DNA of 39,014 bases from a virus. The translations under genes were made by a program, and so were the position numbers. This document shows, one piece after another, positions 24,380 through 33,268 of the stretch. Under the pieces are notes generated by a model that saw only the letters and a program-made list of their open reading frames with translations, was not told where the DNA came from and made no database searches. Position 1 is the first letter of the stretch. Each line of letters opens with the position of its first letter. Location of the stretch: positions 1 to 39,014 of IMG/VR virus record IMGVR_UViG_3300030110_005187. One strand, given 5' to 3'.

Positions 24380-25544
24380 TACATACCTCATTTAATTTAT
24401 GTGTTAAATTTTCAATTTCATAAAAACTCAATTTAGGATGATTTCCAATATACAAACCAAAATCATGTATATGGTCAACATTTGACAAGTCGTGTTCTAT
24501 AAAATCATACTTATCTAAATATGGTTGTCTTGCTTGATTACCACCACCAGCAGTTCCTACACGATATTCTACATTTTTTTCTTCTAATAATATACAACAT
24601 TTTTCAAACAATTCCAAGTCTTTTTTTCTTAAAATTAAAGGAAGTGCGAAATTACTATTTCCGTTTTGGTGAAAATCAGTATAGAATTTATCTGAATCTA
24701 ATTCATCTATCCAATTAGAAAAGTTTTCTCTTCTTTTATCACAATTAAAATCAAGTCTTTTTAATTGCTCTAAACCTAATACAGCATTTAACTCTTGATT
24801 TCTAAAGTTATATCCAGGTACAGCAAAAGTAAACAATGGATTCAAATCAGGTCTACTTCTTTCATATTGTTCTTGAACTTGAGTAGAAGCTTCTCTTGTC
24901 ATACCGTGTGAACGAAACAATTTCGCATAATCATAAAACCTTTCATCATTGGTACACACCATACCACCTTCGATAGTGGTGATGTGATGACCAAAGTAAA
25001 AAGAAAAGTTAGATACATCACCAAAGTTACCAACCTTAGTTCCTTTGTAAGTTGCTCCATGTGACTCACAACAATCTTCAATAAAAAATAAATTATTATC
25101 TTCACAAAATTGTGTCATCTCATCTGTTACAGCAGCAAACCCAAGAACATGAACTAAAGAAACACCAACTGTTTTATCTGTAACGGCAGCCTTAATATTA
25201 TCAAGAGTGATAGACATATTCTCCATACTGACATCGACAAACACAGGCGTGAATCCTAAGTTAACAAGTGGTGATACATCTGACACCCAGCCTAGTGGTG
25301 AAACTATAACTTCGCCAAGGTCTTTTTCTTCTTTCATTATCGAAGCCATTATATAATTAGCAGAAGCACCCGAGTTTACAAAAACACTATATCTACATCC
25401 CACATATTCAGACCAAGCTTTTTCAAATTCCTTAACTTTAGGACCATTTGTAAACCTTTGATTGGGTTCATTGATAAAATCAGTTAAAGCTTTTTTATCA
25501 CTATTCGTGATACTATCGTTTATTAATTGCCAATTATAATTCAT
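24372..25544 (-). CDS. ColD-like PLP-dependent 3-dehydratase (GDP-4-keto-6-deoxymannose type)
   Basis: 390 residues of the DegT/DnrJ/EryC1 fold. The catalytic Lys of normal aminotransferases is replaced by His: FYFGHHITTIEGG (183-194, HH at 186-187), exactly as in ColD and the CDP-sugar enzyme E1/RfbH, which remove the 3-hydroxyl. PLP contacts: NSGASAN (57-63) and IEDCCESHG (155-163). The length (ColD is about 388) and absence of the iron-sulfur cysteines of E1 favour the ColD type. With the GMD-like enzyme it would give a 4-keto-3,6-dideoxy sugar. It overlaps the RmlC-like gene by four bases. Confidence 0.87.
   Translation of the reverse strand: MNYNWQLINDSITNSDKKALTDFINEPNQRFTNGPKVKEFEKAWSEYVGCRYSVFVNSGASANYIMASIMKEEKDLGEVIVSPLGWVSDVSPLVNLGFTPVFVDVSMENMSITLDNIKAAVTDKTVGVSLVHVLGFAAVTDEMTQFCEDNNLFFIEDCCESHGATYKGTKVGNFGDVSNFSFYFGHHITTIEGGMVCTNDERFYDYAKLFRSHGMTREASTQVQEQYERSRPDLNPLFTFAVPGYNFRNQELNAVLGLEQLKRLDFNCDKRRENFSNWIDELDSDKFYTDFHQNGNSNFALPLILRKKDLELFEKCCILLEEKNVEYRVGTAGGGNQARQPYLDKYDFIEHDLSNVDHIHDFGLYIGNHPKLSFYEIENLTHKLNEVCNE
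24386..24389 (-). promoter_or_regulatory. Ribosome-binding site deciding a start
   Basis: GAGG on the minus strand six bases before ATG 24379-24377. It supports the shorter start of the DJ-1/PfpI gene over another in-frame ATG twelve bases upstream, which the site itself would overlap. Confidence 0.6.
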
Positions 25545-26017
25545 GATATGTCCCTACCATATAATATTGGATTATTTGATGGCCATTCTATGTTTAAATT
25601 TACATCATCCCATTTCACTACAAATTGTTTGTCAACATCATAATATTCACCACTATACGAATATTTGTAATGTAATACACACTTATGACTAAGAACATAC
25701 ATCCCATTACAATATTTCGGTGGAACTAAAACTTGTTTCTTATTTTTATTACTTAATATAGTCCAATCCCATTTTGTTTTATTTGGATTAACTACAACAA
25801 AATAGACTTCTCCATAAACACAACTTATTAACTTATGTGACTTTACATCTCCATGCAATCCTCTCAATACATTCCTCGATGATGTAGAAAATTTATCCCT
25901 TCTCCAATTAAGTTTTGGATACATATCTGTATCTTCCCAGCTAGTCCAAATATCCCCTCTAAAATCTTCGTGATGATTTGGTTGATAGACTTTTACATTA
26001 TCATCAAGTATTACCAT
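25541..26017 (-). CDS. RmlC-like sugar 3,5-epimerase family cupin
   Basis: 158 residues. NVLRGLHGD contains the RGLH signature with the catalytic His of dTDP-4-dehydrorhamnose 3,5-epimerases; FRGDI near the start and QFVVKWDDVNLNIEWP near the end are also family features. The Gln that usually follows RGLHxQ is changed. Shorter than RmlC (about 180). Could epimerise the keto sugar made by the ColD-like enzyme. Confidence 0.8.
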   Translation of the reverse strand: MVILDDNVKVYQPNHHEDFRGDIWTSWEDTDMYPKLNWRRDKFSTSSRNVLRGLHGDVKSHKLISCVYGEVYFVVVNPNKTKWDWTILSNKNKKQVLVPPKYCNGMYVLSHKCVLHYKYSYSGEYYDVDKQFVVKWDDVNLNIEWPSNNPILYGRDIS

Positions 26018-26811
26018 ACACTCTTACCACCATCAATTACTACATTTTCACCCGTCATGTAAGAACTTGCATCTGAACATAAAAATACTATTGCTCCTTT
26101 ATACTCATCAATATCAGACATTCTCCCCATTGGGATTAAATTCGTTAGTTTTTTAACAAAATCTTCAGGATGGTCATTGTAAACTGCCGTTGGACTTAAT
26201 GAATTAACACGAATACCTCTCTGTGCAAAATAAACACCAAGATACTTAGTCATACCAATTATTGCCCATTTAGCTGCTGAATATGTTATTGGTTTTACAT
26301 TTTGCATATCTTCCTCCACACCATCTTTTCTGTATATTCTTTGGTCTGGTGCTATAACACCCAAATCAGAAGAAATATTTAAAATTACACCACCACCATT
26401 CTCTAACATTTTATTCGATACAACTTGAGAACATAAGAAAGTTCCGTTTAGAGCAGCATCTATTCCCTCTTCCCAATAATTTTCGGTCATTGTTTCAAAC
26501 CTCGAATCTGGTGTTAGTCCACCACCCTTCTTTACCTTCGGGTCTTTTGCTGCATTATTGATTAAAATATCTATCTTATCATATTGTTCTACAACCACCT
26601 CAATGGATTCCCTATCAGTAACATCCATATAATGATAAGTTGCGTTCTCTCCAATTCGTTCAGCCTTTTCTTTTGCCCTATCCTCATGCCAATCGGCAAG
26701 AATAACTTTTCCACCATACTCTACTATAGCTTCGGCATGTTTTGGTCCTAACAAACCACCACCACCTGTTATTAACGCTGTTTTACCAGTTAAATCAAAT
26801 AGATTTTTCAT
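26011..26811 (-). CDS. Short-chain dehydrogenase/reductase (classical SDR)
   Basis: 266 residues. NAD(P) site TGGGGLLG (15-22), ILINNAA (82-88), Ser148, and Tyr177/Lys181 in YSAAK; all catalytic residues present. Ends GGKSVW after the usual DGG motif. Oxidises or reduces a hydroxyl/keto group. In this cluster it most likely acts on a sugar; the neighbouring isomerase-like gene overlaps it by 17 bases. Confidence 0.85.
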   Translation of the reverse strand: MKNLFDLTGKTALITGGGGLLGPKHAEAIVEYGGKVILADWHEDRAKEKAERIGENATYHYMDVTDRESIEVVVEQYDKIDILINNAAKDPKVKKGGGLTPDSRFETMTENYWEEGIDAALNGTFLCSQVVSNKMLENGGGVILNISSDLGVIAPDQRIYRKDGVEEDMQNVKPITYSAAKWAIIGMTKYLGVYFAQRGIRVNSLSPTAVYNDHPEDFVKKLTNLIPMGRMSDIDEYKGAIVFLCSDASSYMTGENVVIDGGKSVW

Positions 26812-27568
26812 TATAAAACCTCTCTATTATTTCTTTATGTTTTTTAATTGTTTCCACCTCATCACCATCCTTTTCTCTTGCAGTTTGTAATGTATAAATA
26901 CCATCATAATTTATAGATTTTAACTTATCAAAAATCAAACTAAAATCTGTATCACCCTCACCAGGAATCACAGTTTCCAATGGATTTCTAACCCTATCCT
27001 TAATATGAACTTGAGTAATATCATCCTTAAAAGAATCAATATACAACTCGTGGTCTAATCCAAATGAAGTTATATTACCTGTATCATATGTTATTCCCAA
27101 ATCATCCGATATTGATAGAATATCTTTTAATTCATCAACTCCCAATTCAGACTCAATCAAAAATTGTATATCGGTATAATCATTCAAATAAGGATGTATA
27201 ATCTTTATAAACTCATCACGAGTATTATCATTCACAACACTACTCTTTTCTAACAATGGAATCGTTAAACATTTTATATTATTATGTATAACCATTTCAC
27301 ATATTGGTTTTAAATAATTATCAAGATATTTTACATCTAAAAAATTTTCATCAACCATGAAATCAACACAGACAGATGATATTGGATATTTTTTTAAATT
27401 TTCAGTATGTATTGGATTGAAATCATAAGTTTCTTTTGTAACTATCCACTCTATGTGATTTAAATCTAAAGCACCAAGTAATTTAAATTCTCTTTTCCAA
27501 TCTACTGGACATTCTTGAAATCCCTCATCTGGTGATGATAATCTGCCTTGTATAATTCCTATTTTCAT
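26795..27568 (-). CDS. Sugar-phosphate isomerase/epimerase-like TIM barrel (xylose-isomerase-like family)
   Basis: 257 residues. Metal-binding positions are visible along the barrel: IESELG (Glu), TYDTGN (Asp), QVHIKDR (His) and the closing PGEGDTDF, all hallmarks of the AP-endonuclease-2/IolE/hydroxypyruvate-isomerase-type family. IGIIQGRLS opens the protein. Substrate unknown; isomerises or dehydrates a keto sugar or inositol-like compound in related proteins. Confidence 0.75.
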   Translation of the reverse strand: MKIGIIQGRLSSPDEGFQECPVDWKREFKLLGALDLNHIEWIVTKETYDFNPIHTENLKKYPISSVCVDFMVDENFLDVKYLDNYLKPICEMVIHNNIKCLTIPLLEKSSVVNDNTRDEFIKIIHPYLNDYTDIQFLIESELGVDELKDILSISDDLGITYDTGNITSFGLDHELYIDSFKDDITQVHIKDRVRNPLETVIPGEGDTDFSLIFDKLKSINYDGIYTLQTAREKDGDEVETIKKHKEIIERFYNEKSI

Positions 27569-27984
27569 AATTCTTCTACTAACTCTAAATAAACATCATT
27601 TGGGTCCTTACAAAAGACCACCTTTACTTTTCCATTTGAAACTGGTTCACTTATAAATTCAACACCCATATTCAATAAATTTTCATATAAAGAGTCAATG
27701 TGACTAACACTCAAAGCAAAATGACTACACCCAACATAATTGACTCTTTTAGAATTGTCATCTGATATTGGATTTGAATAATCTAACAACTCTATCATAT
27801 GATTATTACCACAAGTCATTTTTACAGTTCTCAAATCAGAATCTTTTAATCCAAGAATCTTATCAATAAATTTACTATCCTCTTTCATATCTGATACTAC
27901 TTCGTACCCAAGATATTTATAAAACTTCAAAGATTTATCCATATCCCTAACCACAATACCTAAATGTCTTAATGATTCTATCAT
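27565..27984 (-). CDS. VOC (glyoxalase/methylmalonyl-CoA epimerase) fold metalloenzyme
   Basis: 139 residues with two beta-alpha-beta-beta-beta units. Metal ligands His7, Glu65 (MIELLD), His88 (SHFALSV) and Glu134 (YLELVEEL) are all in place, so a metal-dependent isomerase or epimerase activity is likely. Overlaps both neighbours by four bases, placing it in the same pathway as the isomerase and methyltransferase. Confidence 0.82.
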   Translation of the reverse strand: MIESLRHLGIVVRDMDKSLKFYKYLGYEVVSDMKEDSKFIDKILGLKDSDLRTVKMTCGNNHMIELLDYSNPISDDNSKRVNYVGCSHFALSVSHIDSLYENLLNMGVEFISEPVSNGKVKVVFCKDPNDVYLELVEEL

Positions 27985-28940
27985 ATCTTCTGACCTTTAA
28001 ATACCAAACAATCTCCAAGAGTATGTTTATTAATTAATTTATCGTACCTATCCTCTACTTCACTATAAAAATTATTTAGTTCTACATCAATCTCATTTTT
28101 ACCATCGGTAGGTAATGGTGTATGTAATGCCAATTTAGCAGAATTTTGTGGTTTATTATTTTGTAACCAAAACACATGATTGAAAAATGGATAATATAAA
28201 AAACTACTAACTGAACCATCAAATCCAGCCATACTACATATGTCATTCAAGGACTTATCGGTAAAATAATGTATATGAGCTTTATGATAATAAAAATCTT
28301 TATATCTATCTGTATTATACCTAAGTATAACATCATCATGATTAGGAACTTCTATGTTAATAAATCCACCCTTGTCCATTAAATTATTACATTTTTTTAG
28401 AAACTCTATCGGTGATATGGCATGTTCTAATACTTCAAAACTTACTACAAGATTATATTTTTTATCAATATTTACATTTTCAAGTAAGTCATTATAAACT
28501 GTAATTTCATCAAAATTTTCTTTTATAAATTCTGCATCTACTTTATTTGGTTCAACCACATCACATACTTCTACACCAAAATCTAAAACATTTTTTGCTA
28601 CACCACCAAAAGAACATCCAACCTCTAAATATTTGGTATCCTTGTTTACTCTATCAGAAAATTGTTCGTATTGTCTTTTATTTAATTTCTCACATATAGA
28701 TAAATGTTCTCTTGGTTCAACAAATCCACCTTTGGCATTTGTGCTTGATTGTTGTCTATAATCTTCTTTATAATAATCTTCATCTATATTTTCCCAATGC
28801 TTTCTATCCAATATCCCATGTCCAGTCGGCTCATGAACCCATAAAACTGACTCTCTACCATCTCGTAAAACTATTGATTTTTTAGAAAAATCATTTATAT
28901 CATATTCAAGACCCGTATCTAATAATAATTGATTATCCAT
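27981..28940 (-). CDS. SAM-dependent class I methyltransferase
   Basis: 319 residues from the second of two adjacent ATG codons; the GGAG site is too close (two bases) to the first. YLEVGCSFGG is the SAM-binding loop, DVVEPN the acidic position of motif II, and NLVVSFEVLEHA the motif IV/V region. C-methyltransferases of sugar clusters have a related layout but larger N-terminal zinc domains; none is seen here. An O- or N-methyltransferase for a sugar is likely. Confidence 0.82.
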   Translation of the reverse strand: MDNQLLLDTGLEYDINDFSKKSIVLRDGRESVLWVHEPTGHGILDRKHWENIDEDYYKEDYRQQSSTNAKGGFVEPREHLSICEKLNKRQYEQFSDRVNKDTKYLEVGCSFGGVAKNVLDFGVEVCDVVEPNKVDAEFIKENFDEITVYNDLLENVNIDKKYNLVVSFEVLEHAISPIEFLKKCNNLMDKGGFINIEVPNHDDVILRYNTDRYKDFYYHKAHIHYFTDKSLNDICSMAGFDGSVSSFLYYPFFNHVFWLQNNKPQNSAKLALHTPLPTDGKNEIDVELNNFYSEVEDRYDKLINKHTLGDCLVFKGQKI

Positions 28941-30180
28941 CATAACTCCTTATTGAATCTCGTATAACATCCATAGACTCTACGATTGCAGATTCAGATA
29001 TTGTAAGTGGTGGTCCTAATTTCACAGATTCTCGTTTTGTCCAAACAGGTAACACTCCATGATTTACACACCTTTTAGTTACATAATTTCCCATATCACC
29101 ATCCTTAACTATTATAGCAGAAACCATACCTTTAACATTCACAACCTCTACTCCATCCTCTTTTTCCAGCTCCTTGTTTAACCTTTCAAATAACTTAACT
29201 CTCTTTTGAAAATCTTTTTGAAATAACTCATCAGTTAGAAATTTAAGATTTGCCAATCCAGCAGAACAACATATAGCATTACCAGCCTGTGAGCCACTCA
29301 AATTCACATCAGAATCTAAATCAATTATATCTTTCGTACTCAATAATGCTGCTAAAGGTAAGGATGATGTCAAACCCTTACCAAGAGTTATGATGTCTGG
29401 TTTATAATCACCATATATCATGTATCCGTATAACTCACCCATTCTATAAAAACCAGCCTGAACCTCATCAAAACAAAATAATATATTATTATCTCTCGAA
29501 GTTTTGTATAGTTTGTCTATATATTTTTGTGGATACATCCAAGCACCCCATCCTTGATAGGTTTCTAAAAAGAAAGCTGCTATCTCATCCAATGGTGGTA
29601 AATCATTTAAGTCTAACTCATCACCTTTTTTTGGAAATGGTAAAAACCATAGTTCATTGTCCTTAAAATTACACCAATCTGTACTCGTAGATGTTCCACC
29701 AATTAAATCCGAACCTAATACATGACCATGATAGCTACCCGTAAATGTAACTATATATTTTTTATTGTGTTTTTTACCCCATATTTTTATAAGACGATAT
29801 GCCGCATCGGTAACTTCACTTCCTGAATTTAACAATACCACCTTATCATAATGTGGTGGTGATATTTCAAAAAGTTTTTTAATGAATTTATCTCGTACAT
29901 CACTATTATACTGATATGAAAATGTTAAATCAGAATCAACTTGGTTTTTAATTGCACGATTTATATGTGGATTGGAATGACCAGCATTTGTTACAAATAT
30001 ACCTGATGTCATATCTATCCACTTGTTTCCTTTATCATCATATACATTAAAATCCTTGGCCTTACTCCATTTTACTGGCATCTCACATATGTTTGATGGT
30101 TCATATTTATGTTTTACTGCATAATAATCTTTGGGATTAAAGTTGAAATCTTTAATATGTCTATTTTGTGTCTTTATCAT
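28933..30180 (-). CDS. Class III aminotransferase (glutamate-1-semialdehyde aminomutase-like)
   Basis: 415 residues. NSGSEVTDAA (118-127) binds the PLP phosphate, GSYHGH (148-153) is the ring-stacking motif, FDEVQAGF (237-244) has the PLP-nitrogen Asp238, and Lys268 in LGKGLTSSLPL forms the Schiff base. Fully equipped. Such enzymes in sugar clusters transaminate keto groups. It overlaps the NeuA-like gene by 20 bases, suggesting a link to the nonulosonic-acid module. Confidence 0.87.
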   Translation of the reverse strand: MIKTQNRHIKDFNFNPKDYYAVKHKYEPSNICEMPVKWSKAKDFNVYDDKGNKWIDMTSGIFVTNAGHSNPHINRAIKNQVDSDLTFSYQYNSDVRDKFIKKLFEISPPHYDKVVLLNSGSEVTDAAYRLIKIWGKKHNKKYIVTFTGSYHGHVLGSDLIGGTSTSTDWCNFKDNELWFLPFPKKGDELDLNDLPPLDEIAAFFLETYQGWGAWMYPQKYIDKLYKTSRDNNILFCFDEVQAGFYRMGELYGYMIYGDYKPDIITLGKGLTSSLPLAALLSTKDIIDLDSDVNLSGSQAGNAICCSAGLANLKFLTDELFQKDFQKRVKLFERLNKELEKEDGVEVVNVKGMVSAIIVKDGDMGNYVTKRCVNHGVLPVWTKRESVKLGPPLTISESAIVESMDVIRDSIRSYDG

Positions 30181-30847
30181 ATAGAGCCTTTAAAATTTTA
30201 AAATCATCCAATGTATCCACATCATGAGCAAAAGGTGTAACAAACGCTAACATCCTATCACCATGTAGATTATCATTATGCATAAAATGTATTGGTCTGA
30301 TGATATCAACATAACCATTCGGATTATATGTCTTTGGCAATGATTGTCTTGGTAAATTATAATAATCACCATCCAACTCATCATTAAACAATCCACTCCA
30401 ATAGTCACCACTCTTTTTAAATGATTTGTAAGCAGTTTCAGGTGCCTCATGAGCAGACCTTAATCCTGTACAACCATTATTTTGTAAAAAATAATTTATA
30501 GCATCATCCAAAACTCTAGGTTTTATCATTGGTGTAGTGGCTCTTAGGTGAATTATGTCACCCAAGTCGTGTAAATATTCTACGGCGTGTCTCATAACAT
30601 CTATATCTAAAGAATCATCTTGAGCAAATTCGGATGGTCTATCAATTACCTTAGCACCATAACTTAGTGCCACTTCTTTAATTAATTCATCATCAGTTGA
30701 AACATACACCTCTGTTATACCTTTAGTCTTTTGTGCTGATATTATCGGGTAAGCTAATAATGGTATCCCATTAATCTTTTTTATATTCTTACCGGGTACA
30801 CCTTTACTACCACCACGAGCTGGTATTATTGAAATCAATCCAGACAT
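30161..30847 (-). CDS. CMP-nonulosonic acid synthetase (NeuA-like)
   Basis: 228 residues, normal length. IIPARGGSKGVPGKNI (6-21) is the CTP-binding signature; YVSTDDE, HLRATTPM and PNGYVDI follow in family order. Activates a sialic-acid-type sugar with CMP. Paired with a NeuB-like synthase directly upstream, overlapping by 13 bases. The exact sugar (Neu5Ac, legionaminic, pseudaminic or another) cannot be told from sequence alone. Confidence 0.88.
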   Translation of the reverse strand: MSGLISIIPARGGSKGVPGKNIKKINGIPLLAYPIISAQKTKGITEVYVSTDDELIKEVALSYGAKVIDRPSEFAQDDSLDIDVMRHAVEYLHDLGDIIHLRATTPMIKPRVLDDAINYFLQNNGCTGLRSAHEAPETAYKSFKKSGDYWSGLFNDELDGDYYNLPRQSLPKTYNPNGYVDIIRPIHFMHNDNLHGDRMLAFVTPFAHDVDTLDDFKILKALYDKDTK

Positions 30848-31674
30848 GTATCATTTACCTTTCTTAGTTTTGTAGCTATCGGAACTTCCGAATCATAAAC
30901 AGTTTTTACCCCATCACCTAACATTATTTCTATCTTACGGATGTTAACCATTAATTCATTGACACTTTCAATTGATGCTATTTGGTCTGAACCATACATT
31001 GTTCTATTTTTAGTAATATGAAACTCTAAACATTCTGAACCCAATGATGTTGCTCCCATCAATGCTGCAAATCCACTATAGTGGTTTGAAAATCCAACTT
31101 TTAGGTGAGGATACTTATCTTTCAAAGTGGTTATGTAATTTAAATTTATCTCTTCCTCTTTCGTTGGATATGTACTTGTACATGCTAAAATGTATTCAAC
31201 ATTATCAAGAATGTTAACGGCTGCATGCACCTCTTCATCGGTACACATTCCTACTGATAATATAACTGGTTTGCCAGAGTTGTTTAATGCCTCAAGAAAC
31301 CCTTTATCAGTAGCCATAGCTGAAGCTACTTTATGATATTTAACATCTAAATGTTCCTCTATTAATTCAAGGCTAACCATATCCCAACAAGAAACTATAA
31401 AATCAAGTCCTTTACTTTCAGTATAAGATTCCAATTCTTTATATTCTTCTATACTAAGCTCTATGCCTTCTTTTTGTTGTCTTGTTATTGTTCCAAAAGG
31501 TGATTCTCTTGGTGTATCCAATTCTTCCTTTGAATATACCGAATCTATATCCCTTTTTTGAAACTTTACAGCATCACATCCGCAATTATGTGCTAAATCA
31601 ATTAACTCTTTTGCTAATTGAACATCACCATTGTGATTAATTCCTATTTCTGCAATTACATATACTTTATTCAT
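30835..31674 (-). CDS. Nonulosonic acid synthase (NeuB-like), without C-terminal SAF domain
   Basis: 279 residues. AEIGINHNGD (8-17), DAVKFQKR (34-41), FIVSCWD, SVGMCT, TSTYPT, VGFSNHYSG and EFHITKNR are the PEP-condensing barrel motifs of sialic-acid synthases. Usual members are about 340-350 residues; here the protein ends soon after the barrel and lacks the antifreeze-like SAF domain that normally covers the substrate of the partner subunit. A GGAG site precedes the ATG. No NeuC/PseG-like gene is seen, so the sugar precursor must come from elsewhere. Confidence 0.87.
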   Translation of the reverse strand: MNKVYVIAEIGINHNGDVQLAKELIDLAHNCGCDAVKFQKRDIDSVYSKEELDTPRESPFGTITRQQKEGIELSIEEYKELESYTESKGLDFIVSCWDMVSLELIEEHLDVKYHKVASAMATDKGFLEALNNSGKPVILSVGMCTDEEVHAAVNILDNVEYILACTSTYPTKEEEINLNYITTLKDKYPHLKVGFSNHYSGFAALMGATSLGSECLEFHITKNRTMYGSDQIASIESVNELMVNIRKIEIMLGDGVKTVYDSEVPIATKLRKVNDTCLD

Positions 31675-31688
31675 ATTAACTCCTGTAG

Positions 31689-32522
31689 TTATAGATTCCC
31701 ATTTTCAAAAATACCATACCAAGTATTATGATTTAAATTTAAAATATCAACACCTATGTTTTTGGCACCTTCATTAATTATTCTAAAATCCCTCATGACA
31801 AACTTTCGTTTACTACCCCCTATCCAGTCATTAAGGTTGGGATTAAAATTATGAGTTAATGAAATACCATCTTTTAATTTGCCGTAAACACCACCCTTAC
31901 TATTATAAGTCAAATCCATCCCATTTACATAAATTGGATTACACCCCATCAGCACAGCAAAATTAAACATAAAAACAGCTGCTGTACCAGTATTGGAGCT
32001 AACCAACTCTGAATGGTTTGTATATTTTTTGAATTCTTCTTGAATAGTCAACCTACCTCTTCTTTCACAACAATTTTTAAAAAAAGTAAAATTTTTTGAT
32101 CCTATATACCACTTCACCTCATCATAATTCTCAGCACAAGTTTTTCCATTAAAATGTCTATTATCAAATGGTAAATACGGTGAATTTAAAACTATTTCTG
32201 CGGTTTCTAAAGATGTTCTATCCACAGTATCACAATTTAAAAGTGGTATCCTACCTTCAGTCCATTTGTTAAAATAATCAAAATCCTTTTCTATAACATA
32301 CCCACCATTAGATCCAGTATGTGCTCTTACCCAATAATCTGGTCTTGGATGTTTTTCAAATGCCCACCATTCGTTTATTCCAAAAACCACAACTTTGTCT
32401 TTTTGATGTAAGTCATTTATTTTATCTATATTCTCATCTCCACTTGGACCGTGACAGGATATTATTGCTGGTTTACCTTTATGTAAATCTATGATATCGG
32501 ATATTGTCATTAATTTAAACAT
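31689..32522 (-). CDS. DUF115/Maf-like protein, possible nonulosonic-acid transferase
   Basis: 277 residues. PAIISCHGPSG (18-28) and SNTGTAAVFMFNFAVLMG with IYVNGMDLTY resemble the core of the DUF115/MptE-like fold, the central domain of the Maf proteins that add nonulosonic acids to flagellin. GT42 sialyltransferases share a similar fold and are an alternative. It lies directly upstream of the NeuB/NeuA pair, which fits a transferase for that sugar. Confidence 0.6.
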   Translation of the reverse strand: MFKLMTISDIIDLHKGKPAIISCHGPSGDENIDKINDLHQKDKVVVFGINEWWAFEKHPRPDYWVRAHTGSNGGYVIEKDFDYFNKWTEGRIPLLNCDTVDRTSLETAEIVLNSPYLPFDNRHFNGKTCAENYDEVKWYIGSKNFTFFKNCCERRGRLTIQEEFKKYTNHSELVSSNTGTAAVFMFNFAVLMGCNPIYVNGMDLTYNSKGGVYGKLKDGISLTHNFNPNLNDWIGGSKRKFVMRDFRIINEGAKNIGVDILNLNHNTWYGIFENGNL

Positions 32523-33268
32523 TATTTTTTTCTCTGATCTTTATGCACACCCATATTCTTAAAATGTGTGCAATTTCTAACATCTTCTTTTATCCAATTA
32601 AATTTAAAATTCTGTTTCCACGCCACATAATTAAAACTCATTTGATCTAAGTGACTATGATATTTCATTTCTTCCCACCACATTTCACCAACTTTGATAA
32701 CATCAGATTCATTATGTCTACGAACTAAAACCATAGCACTTAATAAACCAATCTCAGCAGGAAACCCTTCATTCTGATATTTTATACATTGTTTTTTTAT
32801 TAACTCAGGATCATCTTTAAATGCTTTAATTCCTTTAGTTGGATCTAACTTCAAATTTCTCTGACCAAACCAAAAAATTCTATTGGCTTCTTCATAAATA
32901 CAATTCCAAGGATCCAATACACAAGACATCTTATCATATACTGCCATATTATATTGTTTAAGATAGTCATCTACTAATGTGTTTACATCTCCACGACAAG
33001 TTGCATTTCCATCAACCCAAATACTATATTCATAATCTGATAAAAAACGGTGAGGTAAAGCTTTATACTTTCTAGCATTCCTGACCGATGGGTTTTTTAA
33101 TCCGTAATTATAATAATAAGGTATACAATACCTAACATCCCAAACATCAGATTTTAAATTTTTATTATCGGTAAAACATACAAAATCTACATTTTTTGGT
33201 CTGACTAATGGTTCATATAAATCATCATAGTCACCAAAAATTGCAGTATAAACTACTATGTTTTTCAT
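32522..33268 (-). CDS. DUF616/TOD1-type putative glycosyltransferase
   Basis: 248 residues. VVYTAIFGDYDDL (5-17), FVCFTDN (29-35), RNARKYKALPHRF and YSIWVDGN (81-88) match the DUF616 family, a GT-A-like group with plant and bacterial members. The DG pair near 86 is the probable metal site. The stop and the next start share one base (TAATG). Confidence 0.77.
   Translation of the reverse strand: MKNIVVYTAIFGDYDDLYEPLVRPKNVDFVCFTDNKNLKSDVWDVRYCIPYYYNYGLKNPSVRNARKYKALPHRFLSDYEYSIWVDGNATCRGDVNTLVDDYLKQYNMAVYDKMSCVLDPWNCIYEEANRIFWFGQRNLKLDPTKGIKAFKDDPELIKKQCIKYQNEGFPAEIGLLSAMVLVRRHNESDVIKVGEMWWEEMKYHSHLDQMSFNYVAWKQNFKFNWIKEDVRNCTHFKNMGVHKDQRKK

Noticed and set aside
24372-25544. CDP-sugar E1/RfbH instead of the ColD type
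   Set aside because: RfbH enzymes are longer (about 437) and carry cysteines for an iron-sulfur cluster; neither is seen. No partner reductase of the E3 type is present in the window.
24372-25544. Ordinary sugar aminotransferase of the DegT family
   Set aside because: The Schiff-base Lys is replaced by His in the FYFGHHITTIEGG segment, so transamination is not expected.
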